Below, piece by piece: positions 16,581-25,332 of a stretch of DNA of 64,000 nt. Numbering within the stretch: position 1 is the first letter of the stretch; every line of letters starts with the position of its first letter. This stretch comes from DUQX01 sp050948825 (GTDB lineage: Bacteria; Bacillota; Dethiobacteria; DTU022; UBA8154). Position numbers and translations under genes: made by a program. The notes beneath the pieces are model-generated. The model did no database searches. It was not told where the DNA came from and worked only from the letters and a program-made list of their open reading frames with translations. The stretch covers positions 62,001 to 126,000 of the forward strand of contig JBMNEO010000010.1 in the NCBI GenBank assembly GCA_050948825.1. Reading direction: 5' to 3'.

Positions 16581-17347
16581 GCGTGATGAAAGAATGGACG
16601 GACGAACAAATTTTAAATTATTACCTGGGAATCGAGCACAGCGATTACCCGCGGGTGTTCTGGGATGCCATGCGGCCGCATCTTGCCGGTTGCACATCCT
16701 TGATTGATATCGGGAGCGGCCCGGGAGCATTTACACTGGTTGCTGCCCGGGATGGTTTTCATGTTCAGGCGGTAGATATAAACAAAAAAAACCTCGATGC
16801 CCTGCAGAAGAAAATAAAAGAGCTGGAGTTGGGAAAGGTAAAGCTTATTTACGGCGATTGGCTGGAGACGGAGGCGGAAAAATGCGATGCGGCTGTCTGT
16901 GCATATAGTTTTGGCGGCAGAATCGGCACCGCCCAGGGGTTTAACAAAATATTTGAGATTGCCGGAAAGGTTGCCTTCTTTATTTCTCCTTATGCAAGCG
17001 TTCAAACTGATTTCTTAACCGGAGAGCTCTACAATAAAATGGGGATAGAGCCTCCTTCTTTCAGTGGTGACTACCGCGACCTCCTGCAGTTGTTACAAAA
17101 TCAGGGGAAGGAGGTTGAGTGTAAAATATTCGAATATGATTTTGGCATGCCCCTGGCAAGTAAGGATGAGCTCGACAACTGCGTCCTTTACTTGGGAGAA
17201 AAACTGGGGCTGCCCCCTACAGATCTTTTTAAGGAGCATCTTCAAAAAATTATCACCATGCGAAACGGCCTTTACTGGGTGCCCAACCCCAGGAAAAGCG
17301 CCATGATAATCTGGAAAGGGAGAAGTGAAACAAATGACAATGATTAA
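16577..17347 (+). CDS. Class I SAM-dependent methyltransferase
   Basis: 256 residues. Motif I is SLIDIGSGPGAFTLVAA near residue 42, the acidic end of beta-2 is VQAVDINKKN near 66, and VKLIYGDWLE fits motif II/III. The C-terminal region has no recognised substrate domain. It starts with a GTG (or an ATG at 16586) overlapping the NTPase stop and itself overlaps the start of the ECF S component. The tight coupling suggests it modifies, or acts on, what the transporter delivers. The substrate is not known. Confidence 0.8.
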   Translation: MSVMKEWTDEQILNYYLGIEHSDYPRVFWDAMRPHLAGCTSLIDIGSGPGAFTLVAARDGFHVQAVDINKKNLDALQKKIKELELGKVKLIYGDWLETEAEKCDAAVCAYSFGGRIGTAQGFNKIFEIAGKVAFFISPYASVQTDFLTGELYNKMGIEPPSFSGDYRDLLQLLQNQGKEVECKIFEYDFGMPLASKDELDNCVLYLGEKLGLPPTDLFKEHLQKIITMRNGLYWVPNPRKSAMIIWKGRSETNDND

Positions 17348-17915
17348 CAGATTTTTTATCAGGTTTACTACCTTTGACTTCGTGATTATTGCACTTTTAT
17401 CAGCTTGCGGGATTGCTACAAAACCTTTTGTCAGGTTTTTGGCCCAGATATTTACGGGAACCCTGATCCCCATCGGAACGGTAGCCGGTATCTTTTATAT
17501 GCTCTGGATTGTCCTGGCCTGCGCTATTGTAAAAAAAAGGGGAACGGCTATTTTAGTCGGCATTGTGCAATCAGTTTTGGTAGTGGTATTTGACATGCTC
17601 GGCAACCGCGGTTTGGCTAACCTTCTGGTTTACGTCGTCCCCGGAGTCACCCTGGAGCTCGCGATGCTGGCCTTCCCGCATTATGTTTCTACGCTTTTCA
17701 GCTCGTTTACCGCAGGTGCGGTGTGCAACGCTACCGGTTCGTTTATCGTTAGCGTGGTTTTTATGCGCCTGGCTTTTATTCCCATGCTGGTTTCATTAAT
17801 TGTATCCGGGATTTTTGGAGGAATTGGGGGAATTGTGGGCTATAAGTTATACGCTGTGGTTAACAGTTTAAAGGGCACGGCAAGAGAATACAGCGAAGGA
17901 GAAACGCAAGATTAG
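17334..17915 (+). CDS. ECF transporter substrate-binding (S) component
   Basis: A 193-residue integral membrane protein with about five or six membrane segments and the ECF-S signature near the N-terminus (FDFVIIALLSACGIATKP). GIFYMLWIVLACAIVKKRG resembles the YkoE-type S-component layout, but too little is conserved to name the vitamin or metal. The ATG at 17334 has GGGAG 11 bases upstream. It overlaps the methyltransferase gene and is followed by two ATPases and a T component, a complete dedicated (group I) ECF transporter. Confidence 0.8.
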   Translation: MTMINRFFIRFTTFDFVIIALLSACGIATKPFVRFLAQIFTGTLIPIGTVAGIFYMLWIVLACAIVKKRGTAILVGIVQSVLVVVFDMLGNRGLANLLVYVVPGVTLELAMLAFPHYVSTLFSSFTAGAVCNATGSFIVSVVFMRLAFIPMLVSLIVSGIFGGIGGIVGYKLYAVVNSLKGTAREYSEGETQD

Positions 17916-17962
17916 GTCAAGGCCAAGAAAATAAAAATACTGGTGGTGTATAAGCGAAAAGC

Positions 17963-18703
17963 ATGGAAAGCATGGAGCGCCTGAAGGTAGAACATTTATG
18001 GTACACATATGAAGGGGGGAATCAGCCGGTTTTAAAAGATATTACCTTCAAACTTCTTCAAGGGGAAGCCCTGGGGATTATCGGGCTGAACGGCAGCGGC
18101 AAGACCACCATGAGTTACTGCCTTTGCGGCATTATTCCCCATTACCTGAAGGGAACGCTGGAAGGGCGGGTACTGGTTAACGGAAAAGATACCAGGGAGA
18201 TCCCTTTATATCAGCTGACCACAGAAATAGGAATTGTCCTGCAGGATCCGGGTATCCAGCTGCTGATGCCCACGGTAGAGGATGATATTGCCTTTGCCCT
18301 GGAGAACCACAACCTCCCCCGCGAGGAGATCAGGGAGCGTATATACAGGACTATGGAAACGGTGGGCATTACCGGGCTTAAAGACGAAAATCCCAACAAC
18401 TTGTCGGGAGGCGAGAAACAGCTGGTCGCGCTGGCCACCGTACTGGCTTTAAACCCGTCCATTATTATTTTTGATGAATCGCTTTCAATGCTTGACGAGC
18501 TGGCGGCGCAAAGGATTATAGCGGTCATGCAGAGGTTAAAAGATGAGGGAACCACACAGGTTATTATCGACCATACTATGAAAGGCTTTGAAGTGTACGA
18601 CAAAATTTTTATTCTGGAAGAGGGCCGGATTATCTACCGGGGTTCAAAAGATTTTGCCCTGCGGAATAAAGAGTTTTTAAGGGAACACAGGTTCTTTTTC
18701 TAG
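17963..18703 (+). CDS. ECF transporter ATP-binding subunit 1
   Basis: ABC ATPase of 246 residues. Walker A is IGLNGSGKTT, the Q-loop region VLQDPGIQLL, the signature NLSGGEKQLV, Walker B IIIFDESLS and the H-switch IIDHTM. The Gln-Asp-Pro sequence after the Q-loop is typical of EcfA/CbiO-type ATPases. Walker B is followed by Ser where most relatives have Pro. The gene starts 48 bases after the S component with only a weak ribosome-binding site. Confidence 0.9.
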   Translation: MESMERLKVEHLWYTYEGGNQPVLKDITFKLLQGEALGIIGLNGSGKTTMSYCLCGIIPHYLKGTLEGRVLVNGKDTREIPLYQLTTEIGIVLQDPGIQLLMPTVEDDIAFALENHNLPREEIRERIYRTMETVGITGLKDENPNNLSGGEKQLVALATVLALNPSIIIFDESLSMLDELAAQRIIAVMQRLKDEGTTQVIIDHTMKGFEVYDKIFILEEGRIIYRGSKDFALRNKEFLREHRFFF

Positions 18704-18747
18704 CGCCAAATTATTGCTGAAGTAATCACGTAGCCGGAGGTGCTGTG

Positions 18748-19425
18748 GTGGCTTTCATTTCACTGCAGGAAGTGAGCTATACTTACAACGGGCGGAAAGA
18801 GGCCGCTGTAAAAAATATTTCTCTTAATATAGAAGAAGGAGAAAAGATTTCTCTTACCGGTTTAAACGGCAGCGGTAAATCTACGTTGGCCAGGCTGATG
18901 CTTGGCCTTCTCAAGCCCCAAGCGGGAAAGATCGTTCTTGACGGCCTCCCGCTGGGGAAATATTCCCTTGTAAAGATTGGGGAAAAAGTGGGTTATGTTG
19001 TTCAAAACCCCAGCCAGATGCTCTTTAATACGAGCGTCTTTAACGAAATCGCCTTTGGCTTGAAATGGAAGGGCAAGGGAAAGGATGAGGTTTACCAGCT
19101 CTGTAAAAAATACCTGGAGTTCTTTGAACTGTGGCACCTGCGGGACAAGCTCCCATTTAATTTGAGCGAAGGACAGAAACAGCTGGTGGTGATCTGCGCT
19201 GTATTGGCCTTGCAGCCCCGTTATCTGATTCTGGATGAGCCGACGAAGAGCATCGACACTTTTCGGAAAAAAAGATTAAAGGATATTTTGCAGGAAATCT
19301 GGAGCCTCGGTACCGGAATTATGGTTATCAGCCACGATATGGATTTTCTAGCAGACTTTGACGGCAGAAGGATACACATGGTAAAAGGTGAGGTTGTGGA
19401 AGATGCGCGTAGATATCAGAACTAA
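18748..19425 (+). CDS. ECF transporter ATP-binding subunit 2
   Basis: ABC ATPase of about 225 residues. Walker A is TGLNGSGKST, the Q-loop VVQNPSQMLFNTSV, the signature NLSEGQKQLV (Glu in place of the usual first Gly), Walker B YLILDEPTKSID and the H-switch VISHDMD. The ATP-binding core pairs with subunit 1 as the usual EcfA/EcfA' heterodimer. I chose the second of two tandem GTG codons because GGAGG lies seven bases upstream. Its 3' end overlaps the T-component start by 23 bases. Confidence 0.9.
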   Translation: MAFISLQEVSYTYNGRKEAAVKNISLNIEEGEKISLTGLNGSGKSTLARLMLGLLKPQAGKIVLDGLPLGKYSLVKIGEKVGYVVQNPSQMLFNTSVFNEIAFGLKWKGKGKDEVYQLCKKYLEFFELWHLRDKLPFNLSEGQKQLVVICAVLALQPRYLILDEPTKSIDTFRKKRLKDILQEIWSLGTGIMVISHDMDFLADFDGRRIHMVKGEVVEDARRYQN

Positions 19426-20125
19426 ACTCCTTATAGTGGCAATTTTTTCCGTTTTGGCCCTGGCATACCAGGATCCCCGGATCCTGGGTATGATCCTGCT
19501 TTTGAACCTGTTGACAATTATACTCTTCAGGGTGCCGCTGCATATTTTTCACGGCTTTAAAGGCTTTATCTTTATGTATGCCGTATTAATGGTTATCCAG
19601 AGCTTTTTCGTGAGAGACGGGGAACCGCTGCTCCAGATGGGTAACATCTACCTTTTAACAACTGATGGAGTTCTTTACGGGATATCCATAATGTTGCGTT
19701 TTTTTATACTGGCCGGTTCGGGATTAATATTATTGAATTGCAACACTGCGGAGTTGATCCTGGCACTGGTCAAATTGCGCATTCCTTACGAGATTGTCTT
19801 TATGATACAGTTAGGAATCAGGTTTATTCCGGTATTCATGGGCGAACTGCAAAATATCTTTCACGGTATCCAGCTGCGAGGCGTAGACCTGCGCCGGGTA
19901 TATAAAAGAAAAGTAATCAAAGTATATGTCGGCATTTTCTCCCCGGTTATCTATAGCGTCTGGCAGAAGGCCGAAAAGCTTTCTATCCTGCTGGAACTTC
20001 GCGGCTTTCGCAATTCCTCCACCAGGACATATTACAGAGATATATCCCTGGGAAGAATTGATTATGTAATAATGACCCTTTCCTTAATTATCACCGCAGC
20101 ACTCGTCTACGCAGTGCGACACTAG
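19403..20125 (+). CDS. ECF transporter transmembrane (T) component
   Basis: About 240 residues with five to six membrane segments and the EcfT/CbiQ coupling motifs: IQLRGVDLRR (an ARG-type motif) and LLELRGFRNS. These two cytoplasmic helices contact the ATPases. The ATG at 19403 has GGTGAGG upstream; a GTG at 19388 is less likely. The stop codon TAG lies inside a dispersed hairpin repeat, so the last four residues (AVRH) are repeat-encoded. It closes the NTPase-methyltransferase-ECF cassette. Confidence 0.88.
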   Translation: MRVDIRTKLLIVAIFSVLALAYQDPRILGMILLLNLLTIILFRVPLHIFHGFKGFIFMYAVLMVIQSFFVRDGEPLLQMGNIYLLTTDGVLYGISIMLRFFILAGSGLILLNCNTAELILALVKLRIPYEIVFMIQLGIRFIPVFMGELQNIFHGIQLRGVDLRRVYKRKVIKVYVGIFSPVIYSVWQKAEKLSILLELRGFRNSSTRTYYRDISLGRIDYVIMTLSLIITAALVYAVRH

Positions 20126-20201
20126 GGACGGTTCTCCCTGTCGCAAATGCGACAGGGAGAACCGTCCCTAGTGTCGCAGAGAGAACCGGTGCTAGTGTCG
20201 C
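20115..20201. repeat. Head-to-head pair of AGAACCGTCCC-family hairpins
   Basis: Two 31-base units (20115-20145 and 20148-20178) are perfect inverted copies separated by AA, so the DNA can form either two hairpins or one long one. A degenerate third piece, ending GTGTCGC, follows to 20201. The first unit provides the stop codon of the T-component gene. Confidence 0.9.
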
Positions 20202-20242
20202 GAGTGTTGCGTACTTTTTTTCTCGCACATGGTATGCTGCTG

Positions 20243-20251
20243 TGTTATAAT
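20243..20251 (+). promoter_or_regulatory. Extended -10 promoter upstream of purL
   Basis: TG-T-TATAAT (20243-20251) fits an extended -10 element; there is no good -35. It would leave a leader of about 250 nt before the purL start chosen here. No purine riboswitch or PurR box was recognised in the leader. Confidence 0.5.
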
Positions 20252-20506
20252 GTTAATGGAAAAGGACAACTCTTACACTTCCGGTTAATTAGTTGCGAGC
20301 CCTTAAGCCAGTTTTTTTCCAATTATCTTATCTTGGGCCGCTTAAGCTGCAGGTCAAGCAGGCCATAATTTTTAGCCATGGGAACGTTTTATGGAGAGGA
20401 AGGAACCGTGCTCATGGCATGTTTTGATCACGGGATCCGGCATGCCCTGACACTGTATAAGTTCCGGTATTGCCTGGCACTGTATTTTAAAATGGGGGGG
20501 TATCTT

Positions 20507-23500
20507 ATGTTAAGCAAAGTACGCAGAGTATTTGTAGAAAAGCGAAAAGGATACAATATTGAAGCCCGCAGCCTCTATGAAGAACTCAAAGAGTACCTGG
20601 GAATCAAAGGGCTGGAAGACGTGAGGGTTTTGAACCGCTACGATATTTCCGGCATTACGGATGAGGAGTATGCCAGGGCGCGGAATATTATTTTTTCCGA
20701 GCCGGCTGTGGATCTGGTTTACGACGAAGTATTTCCGGTAAACGAAGATGAAAGGGTATTTGCTTTAGAGTATCTCCCGGGTCAGTTTGACCAGCGCGCC
20801 GATTCAGCAGCCCAGTGCGTGCAGGTTCTTACCCAGAGGGAACGTCCGGATATTCTATCCGCTAAAGTGATAATTCTCAAGGGTGATATTACCGACGAAG
20901 AATTGGAGAAGGTTAAGGGCTACTGCATCAACCCGATCGAGTGCCGGGAAGCCTCCCCGGATAAGCGGTCAAGTTTGGCAATGGAAACGGAAACCCCGGA
21001 TGATGTGCAGATTCTTGAGGGTTTTAACGGGAAGACCCCGGCCGAATTACAGGCTTTTTCAGATGATCTGGGCCTGGCTATGAGCTTTGATGACCTGGTG
21101 TTTTGCCAGGAATATTTCAGGGACAGGGAAAAAAGGGAACCCACTATAACGGAGATCAAAGTGATCGATACCTACTGGTCCGATCACTGCCGTCACACTA
21201 CCTTTTTAACAAAGATTGAAGACGTAAAAATCGAAAAGGGCCGCTACAGCGAGCCTATTGAGAAGGCTTACGGCGAATACCTTGCCTCCAGGAATCATGT
21301 CTATGGTAGCCAGGATAAAGATATCTGCCTGATGGATATCGCACTGATGGGGATGAAGGAGCTACGGAAAAAAGGTCTGCTGCAGGATCTGGACGAGTCC
21401 GACGAGATCAACGCCTGCAGTATCGTCGTTAATGCTGAAATAAACGGTAAAAACGAAGAATGGCTGGTCATGTTCAAGAACGAAACCCATAATCACCCTA
21501 CAGAAATTGAGCCTTTCGGCGGTGCGGCTACCTGCCTGGGCGGTGCGATCAGGGATCCGCTCTCCGGCAGATCTTATGTTTATCAGGCGATGCGGGTGAC
21601 CGGCTGCGCGGATCCCAGGGCAAAGTATGAGGATACCCTTCCCGGCAAGTTGCCCCAGAGGAGGATCACTACCCTGGCGGCAGCCGGGTATAGCTCCTAC
21701 GGGAACCAGATCGGCCTGCCGGCCGGCCAGGTTGCGGAGATCTACGACCAGGGTTTTCTGGCCAAGAGAATGGAACTCGGTGCTGTAATCGGCGCTGCTC
21801 CCAGAGAAAATGTTGTGCGGGAAAAACCCGCCCCGGGCGATCTAATTCTGCTGGTGGGCGGGAGAACCGGCCGTGACGGCTGTGGGGGTGCCACCGGATC
21901 TTCCAAGGAGCATACGGTTGATTCGCTCTTCACCTGTGAAGCAGAAGTTCAAAAGGGTAACGCCCCAACAGAGAGAAATCTTCAGAGGCTCTTCAGAGAA
22001 CCTGCGGTCAGCAGAATGATAAAAAAATGCAACGACTTCGGCGCCGGTGGCGTTTCGGTAGCTGTCGGCGAGCTGGCCGCCGGCCTGGATATAAACCTGG
22101 ACGCTGTTCCTAAAAAATATGAGGGACTGGACGGGACGGAGCTGGCCATTTCAGAATCCCAGGAACGGATGGCTGTGGTAGTGGCGCCCGAGAACCTGGA
22201 TGCCTTCTCCAGCGCTGCTGCCGGGGAAAACCTGGAGGTTACCCCCATTGCGAGAGTGACCGCAGGCCGCAGGCTGAAGATTTCCTGGCGAGGCAAGCCC
22301 ATCGTGGATATCTCCAGGGATTTCCTTGATACTAATGGGGTTAAGCAAAAAATAAGGGTTGCGGCAGCTTCACCGGTTGAAGAAGAAAACTATTTCGGGT
22401 ATCTTCCCGATGCGATAAAAAAGCGGCTGCCCGATCTGAAGGAAGCATGGCTGGCAAATCTAAAAGATCTAAACGTTTGTAGCCAGAAAGGATTGGTGGA
22501 AAGATTTGACAGCACCGTCGGCGCCTCTACAGTGCTGCTGCCTCTGGGAGGAAAGTACCAGACGACGCCTGCCGAAGGGATGGTTGCCAAGTTGCCGGTT
22601 CTTTCCGGCGATACCACCACAGCAACAATCATGACCTTTGGTTACAATCCTGCACTGGCCGGCTGGAGCCCCTTCCACGGCGCGTTCTATGCCGTCATTG
22701 AGGCTGTGACCAAAGCGGTAGCACTGGGGGGAGATTACCGCAGCCTGCGCCTTACCCTCCAGGAATATTTTGAAAAACTGGGCCAGGATCCATCCAGGTG
22801 GGGCAAACCCTTCAGCGCCCTGCTGGGAGCTTTTTATGCCCAGAAGAAGCTGGGCATCCCGGCTATCGGCGGAAAGGACAGTATGTCCGGCACTTTTATG
22901 GACCTGCATGTGCCGCCCACGCTCGTTGCTTTTGCGGTGGGCGTGGTTGACGCGGAACGTGTCGTATCCGGGGAATTCAAGCGTCCGGGCAGCAAGGTTG
23001 TGCTGCTTCCCGTAACCAGGGATGAAAAAGCAATGCCCGATTTTAACAAGCTGGAGCGCAATTTTGCTAAAGTTGCCGAACTGATAAACTCGGGGGCAGT
23101 GCTTTCCTCCTGCAGCGTAAGGATCGGGGGGCTGGCGGCGGCGGTTTCCAAAATGGCCTTCGGTAACCGCATCGGAATGAGTTTTGCCTCTACCGTTGCT
23201 GATGGCGATCCGGCCTCCCTTTTTCGTGCCGACTATGGCTCCCTCATTTTAGAGCTGGATGGGCAAGCGGATCTGGAGGAGACTTTTGGTGATGTCGATT
23301 ACCGCCTGCTCGGTTACACCGCGGAAAAGCCGGCAATCACCCTGCATGGTGTCGAGATCGGTCTTGAAGAAGCATGTGCGGCCTGGGACGAACCCCTGTC
23401 GGGGATCTTTCCAACTAAGGCGGCATCCCTTCCGGATGAGCCCCGGGAGATAACATATACGGCAAGAAATAAGCAGAGGCCAAAAATCAAGAAGACCAGG

Positions 23501-24295
23501 CCGCTGGTGTTTATGCCCGTATTTCCGGGGACGAACTGCGAATATGATCTGGCCGGAGCTTTTCAGCGGGCAGGCGGGGATGTAGACGCACTGGTAATAA
23601 AAAATCTTACCCCGGCGGATGTGGATGAATCCATTCGTGAAATGGCCAGGAGAATCGAAAAGGCGCAGATCGTTGCAATTCCCGGTGGGTCTAGCGCCGG
23701 CGATGAGCCGGACGGTTCTGGAAAATTTATCGCCGTCATCTTCAGGAACCCCCTGATCAGTGAAGCGGTGATGAAACTCTTGAAGGAGCGGGACGGGCTG
23801 ATGCTGGGTATCTGTAACGGCTTTCAGGCTCTGATCAAACTGGGCCTGGTTCCTTACGGGGAAATAGTCGAGAGGACTCCGGACAGCCCTGCCCTCACAT
23901 TTAACCGTATTGGCCACCACATTTCCCGCCAGGTGCGCACGAAAGTGGTCTCCACCCTTTCCCCCTGGTTCAGCAACGTGGAAGCTGGGGCGGTCCATAC
24001 CCTCGCCGTTTCTCATGGAGAAGGAAGGTTTGTGGCATCTGAGGCGTTGATAAAAAAACTAATCCAAAACGGTCAGATTTGCACCCAGTATGTTGATTTT
24101 GACGGAAGGCCGAGCAGCGACATACATTTCAATCCCAACGGCTCGGATGAGGCGGTAGAGGGCATTACCAGCCCAGACGGGCGGGTGCTGGGCAAAATGG
24201 CCCATTCCGAAAGAATCGGTCGCTATGTTGCCGTCAATGTTCCCGGGGAAAAAGACCAGCGCATCTTTGAGGCTGGCATAAATTACTTCCGGTAG
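20507..24295 (+). CDS. purL: Phosphoribosylformylglycinamidine synthase, single-chain
   Basis: Fourth step of purine synthesis: FGAR plus glutamine and ATP to FGAM. At about 1262 residues it is the large single-chain form, with an N-terminal PurS-like region, a linker, two AIRS/GARS-type halves (DHCRHTTFLTKIEDV, FKNETHNHPTEIEPFGGAAT, CNDFGAGGVSVAVGELAAG, AIGGKDSMSGTF) and a C-terminal glutaminase. The catalytic Cys lies in LGICNGFQAL near residue 1103 and the His/Glu in SHGEGR near 1168. I chose the ATG at 20507 (protein begins MLSKVRRVFVEKRKG) because the 43 upstream codons look non-conserved. It stands alone, away from other pur genes. Confidence 0.95.
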   Translation: MLSKVRRVFVEKRKGYNIEARSLYEELKEYLGIKGLEDVRVLNRYDISGITDEEYARARNIIFSEPAVDLVYDEVFPVNEDERVFALEYLPGQFDQRADSAAQCVQVLTQRERPDILSAKVIILKGDITDEELEKVKGYCINPIECREASPDKRSSLAMETETPDDVQILEGFNGKTPAELQAFSDDLGLAMSFDDLVFCQEYFRDREKREPTITEIKVIDTYWSDHCRHTTFLTKIEDVKIEKGRYSEPIEKAYGEYLASRNHVYGSQDKDICLMDIALMGMKELRKKGLLQDLDESDEINACSIVVNAEINGKNEEWLVMFKNETHNHPTEIEPFGGAATCLGGAIRDPLSGRSYVYQAMRVTGCADPRAKYEDTLPGKLPQRRITTLAAAGYSSYGNQIGLPAGQVAEIYDQGFLAKRMELGAVIGAAPRENVVREKPAPGDLILLVGGRTGRDGCGGATGSSKEHTVDSLFTCEAEVQKGNAPTERNLQRLFREPAVSRMIKKCNDFGAGGVSVAVGELAAGLDINLDAVPKKYEGLDGTELAISESQERMAVVVAPENLDAFSSAAAGENLEVTPIARVTAGRRLKISWRGKPIVDISRDFLDTNGVKQKIRVAAASPVEEENYFGYLPDAIKKRLPDLKEAWLANLKDLNVCSQKGLVERFDSTVGASTVLLPLGGKYQTTPAEGMVAKLPVLSGDTTTATIMTFGYNPALAGWSPFHGAFYAVIEAVTKAVALGGDYRSLRLTLQEYFEKLGQDPSRWGKPFSALLGAFYAQKKLGIPAIGGKDSMSGTFMDLHVPPTLVAFAVGVVDAERVVSGEFKRPGSKVVLLPVTRDEKAMPDFNKLERNFAKVAELINSGAVLSSCSVRIGGLAAAVSKMAFGNRIGMSFASTVADGDPASLFRADYGSLILELDGQADLEETFGDVDYRLLGYTAEKPAITLHGVEIGLEEACAAWDEPLSGIFPTKAASLPDEPREITYTARNKQRPKIKKTRPLVFMPVFPGTNCEYDLAGAFQRAGGDVDALVIKNLTPADVDESIREMARRIEKAQIVAIPGGSSAGDEPDGSGKFIAVIFRNPLISEAVMKLLKERDGLMLGICNGFQALIKLGLVPYGEIVERTPDSPALTFNRIGHHISRQVRTKVVSTLSPWFSNVEAGAVHTLAVSHGEGRFVASEALIKKLIQNGQICTQYVDFDGRPSSDIHFNPNGSDEAVEGITSPDGRVLGKMAHSERIGRYVAVNVPGEKDQRIFEAGINYFR

Positions 24296-24521
24296 GAATT
24301 GCTATTTCTCGTGCGTTTAGACGGCGTTTGCTCAAGCCTAAATCTTTTGCGGTTTACTGATTGTCATCTTTTTTCAAGCAGGCAATGGGCAACGTAAAAT
24401 TTCTTCCGTTCATCCAGTGTCATTGATAATTCATCCTTTAGTTTTTTACTAGGTGACATTTTCCCTGAAATATTTCAAAGTGGCTTTTCAACAGATTAAA
24501 CACACCTAATTTTCTGGAGCC

Positions 24522-24550
24522 TTGCAAAAAGGACCGGTTTGGGTTAAAAT
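24522..24550 (+). promoter_or_regulatory. Promoter of tRNA-Ser(GGA), possibly also of the SRP RNA
   Basis: TTGCAA (24522), 17-base spacer and TAAAAT (24545), 47 bases before the tRNA. No separate promoter or terminator is evident between the tRNA and the SRP RNA 37 bases later. The rest of 24296-24596 shows nothing recognisable. Confidence 0.65.
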
Positions 24551-24596
24551 AAAGAAGTAGTTTGTAGAATAATTAAGTGTTAAAATGGAGCCCTGC

Positions 24597-24689
24597 GGAG
24601 AGATGGCTGAGTTGGACGAAGGCGCTCGCCTGGAAAGCGAGTAGACGGCGAACACCGTCTCGAGGGTTCGAATCCCTCTCTCTCCGCCA
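24597..24689 (+). tRNA. tRNA-Ser (anticodon GGA)
   Basis: The acceptor GGAGAGA pairs with TCTCTCC and CCA is encoded. The anticodon loop CTGGAAA gives GGA, reading UCC/UCU. The long variable arm is present. A tRNA-Ser upstream of the SRP RNA gene is also found in B. subtilis. Confidence 0.97.
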
Positions 24690-24726
24690 TTTTTTTCTTT
24701 TCTCTTAATGTGATGCCAATAAATTT

Positions 24727-24996
24727 GGTCGTGCTAGATGGGGAGGTAGCGGTGCCCTGAACCTGCAACCCGCTAAAGCAGGATTGAATTCCTACCCCCG
24801 GCCCTTAGCTTTACAGGGTCTGCCTCCGGTAAGTGGTGAAGAAGCCCTGGTCCTGTGCGGCATAAGCCCATAAACCCCGTCAGGTCCGGGAGGAAGCAGC
24901 GGTAAGTGGTGACTTGTGGGTGCCACAGGGGCGCTGGGGCTGAGCAAACTGCCGGAGTTCCGCCTGGGGGGCGGGGTCAAAGGTAGGTGCACGACC
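24727..24996 (+). ncRNA. ffs: Signal recognition particle RNA, large Firmicutes type
   Basis: The domain IV signature is GTCAGGTCCGGGAGGAAGCA (24879-24898), the Ffh-binding loop. GGTCGTGC (24727-24734) pairs exactly with GCACGACC (24989-24996), closing a molecule of about 270 nt. This matches the long Bacillus-type SRP RNA with an Alu domain. It lies upstream of dnaX, as scr does in B. subtilis. Confidence 0.95.
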
Positions 24997-25227
24997 ATTA
25001 ATATTAAATTACTGTAAAGCAGTAAGAAACCGGGAACCAGAACACTTCAGAAATTCGTTTCAGCTACTAAGGTCGATTATTATGATTCATTATATGAAGA
25101 ATAGAATATAGATTTCTGGTTCCCTGGTTCCTGAATACACGAATACACATATATCAAGTAAATGTTCAATTACAAAGTAAATGTTCCATATATTCATATA
25201 TATTAAGATTAAACATCGTTGTTTGAA

Positions 25228-25276
25228 AAACCGCCAAGCCAGGGCAGACGCCCTTCCGTGTCGCTGGCGGTTTTTT
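25228..25276 (+). terminator. Terminator-like hairpin before dnaX
   Basis: AAAACCGCCAAGC pairs with GCTGGCGGTTTT (one bulged A), an inner GGGC/GCCC stem lies within, and six T residues follow. It probably ends the SRP RNA transcript or attenuates read-through into dnaX. Between 24997 and 25227 only a weak TTACTG/CAGTAA hairpin was seen. Confidence 0.75.
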
Positions 25277-25332
25277 AGAACAAAGTCGATTCATAGAGCG
25301 GGTACATCATATTAGGAAGCGGGGTTATTTCA

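Noticed and set aside
20378..20506. A 43-codon N-terminal extension of purL
   Set aside because: The sequence is not like any FGAM synthase N-terminus and the later ATG gives the usual opening, so it is treated as leader.
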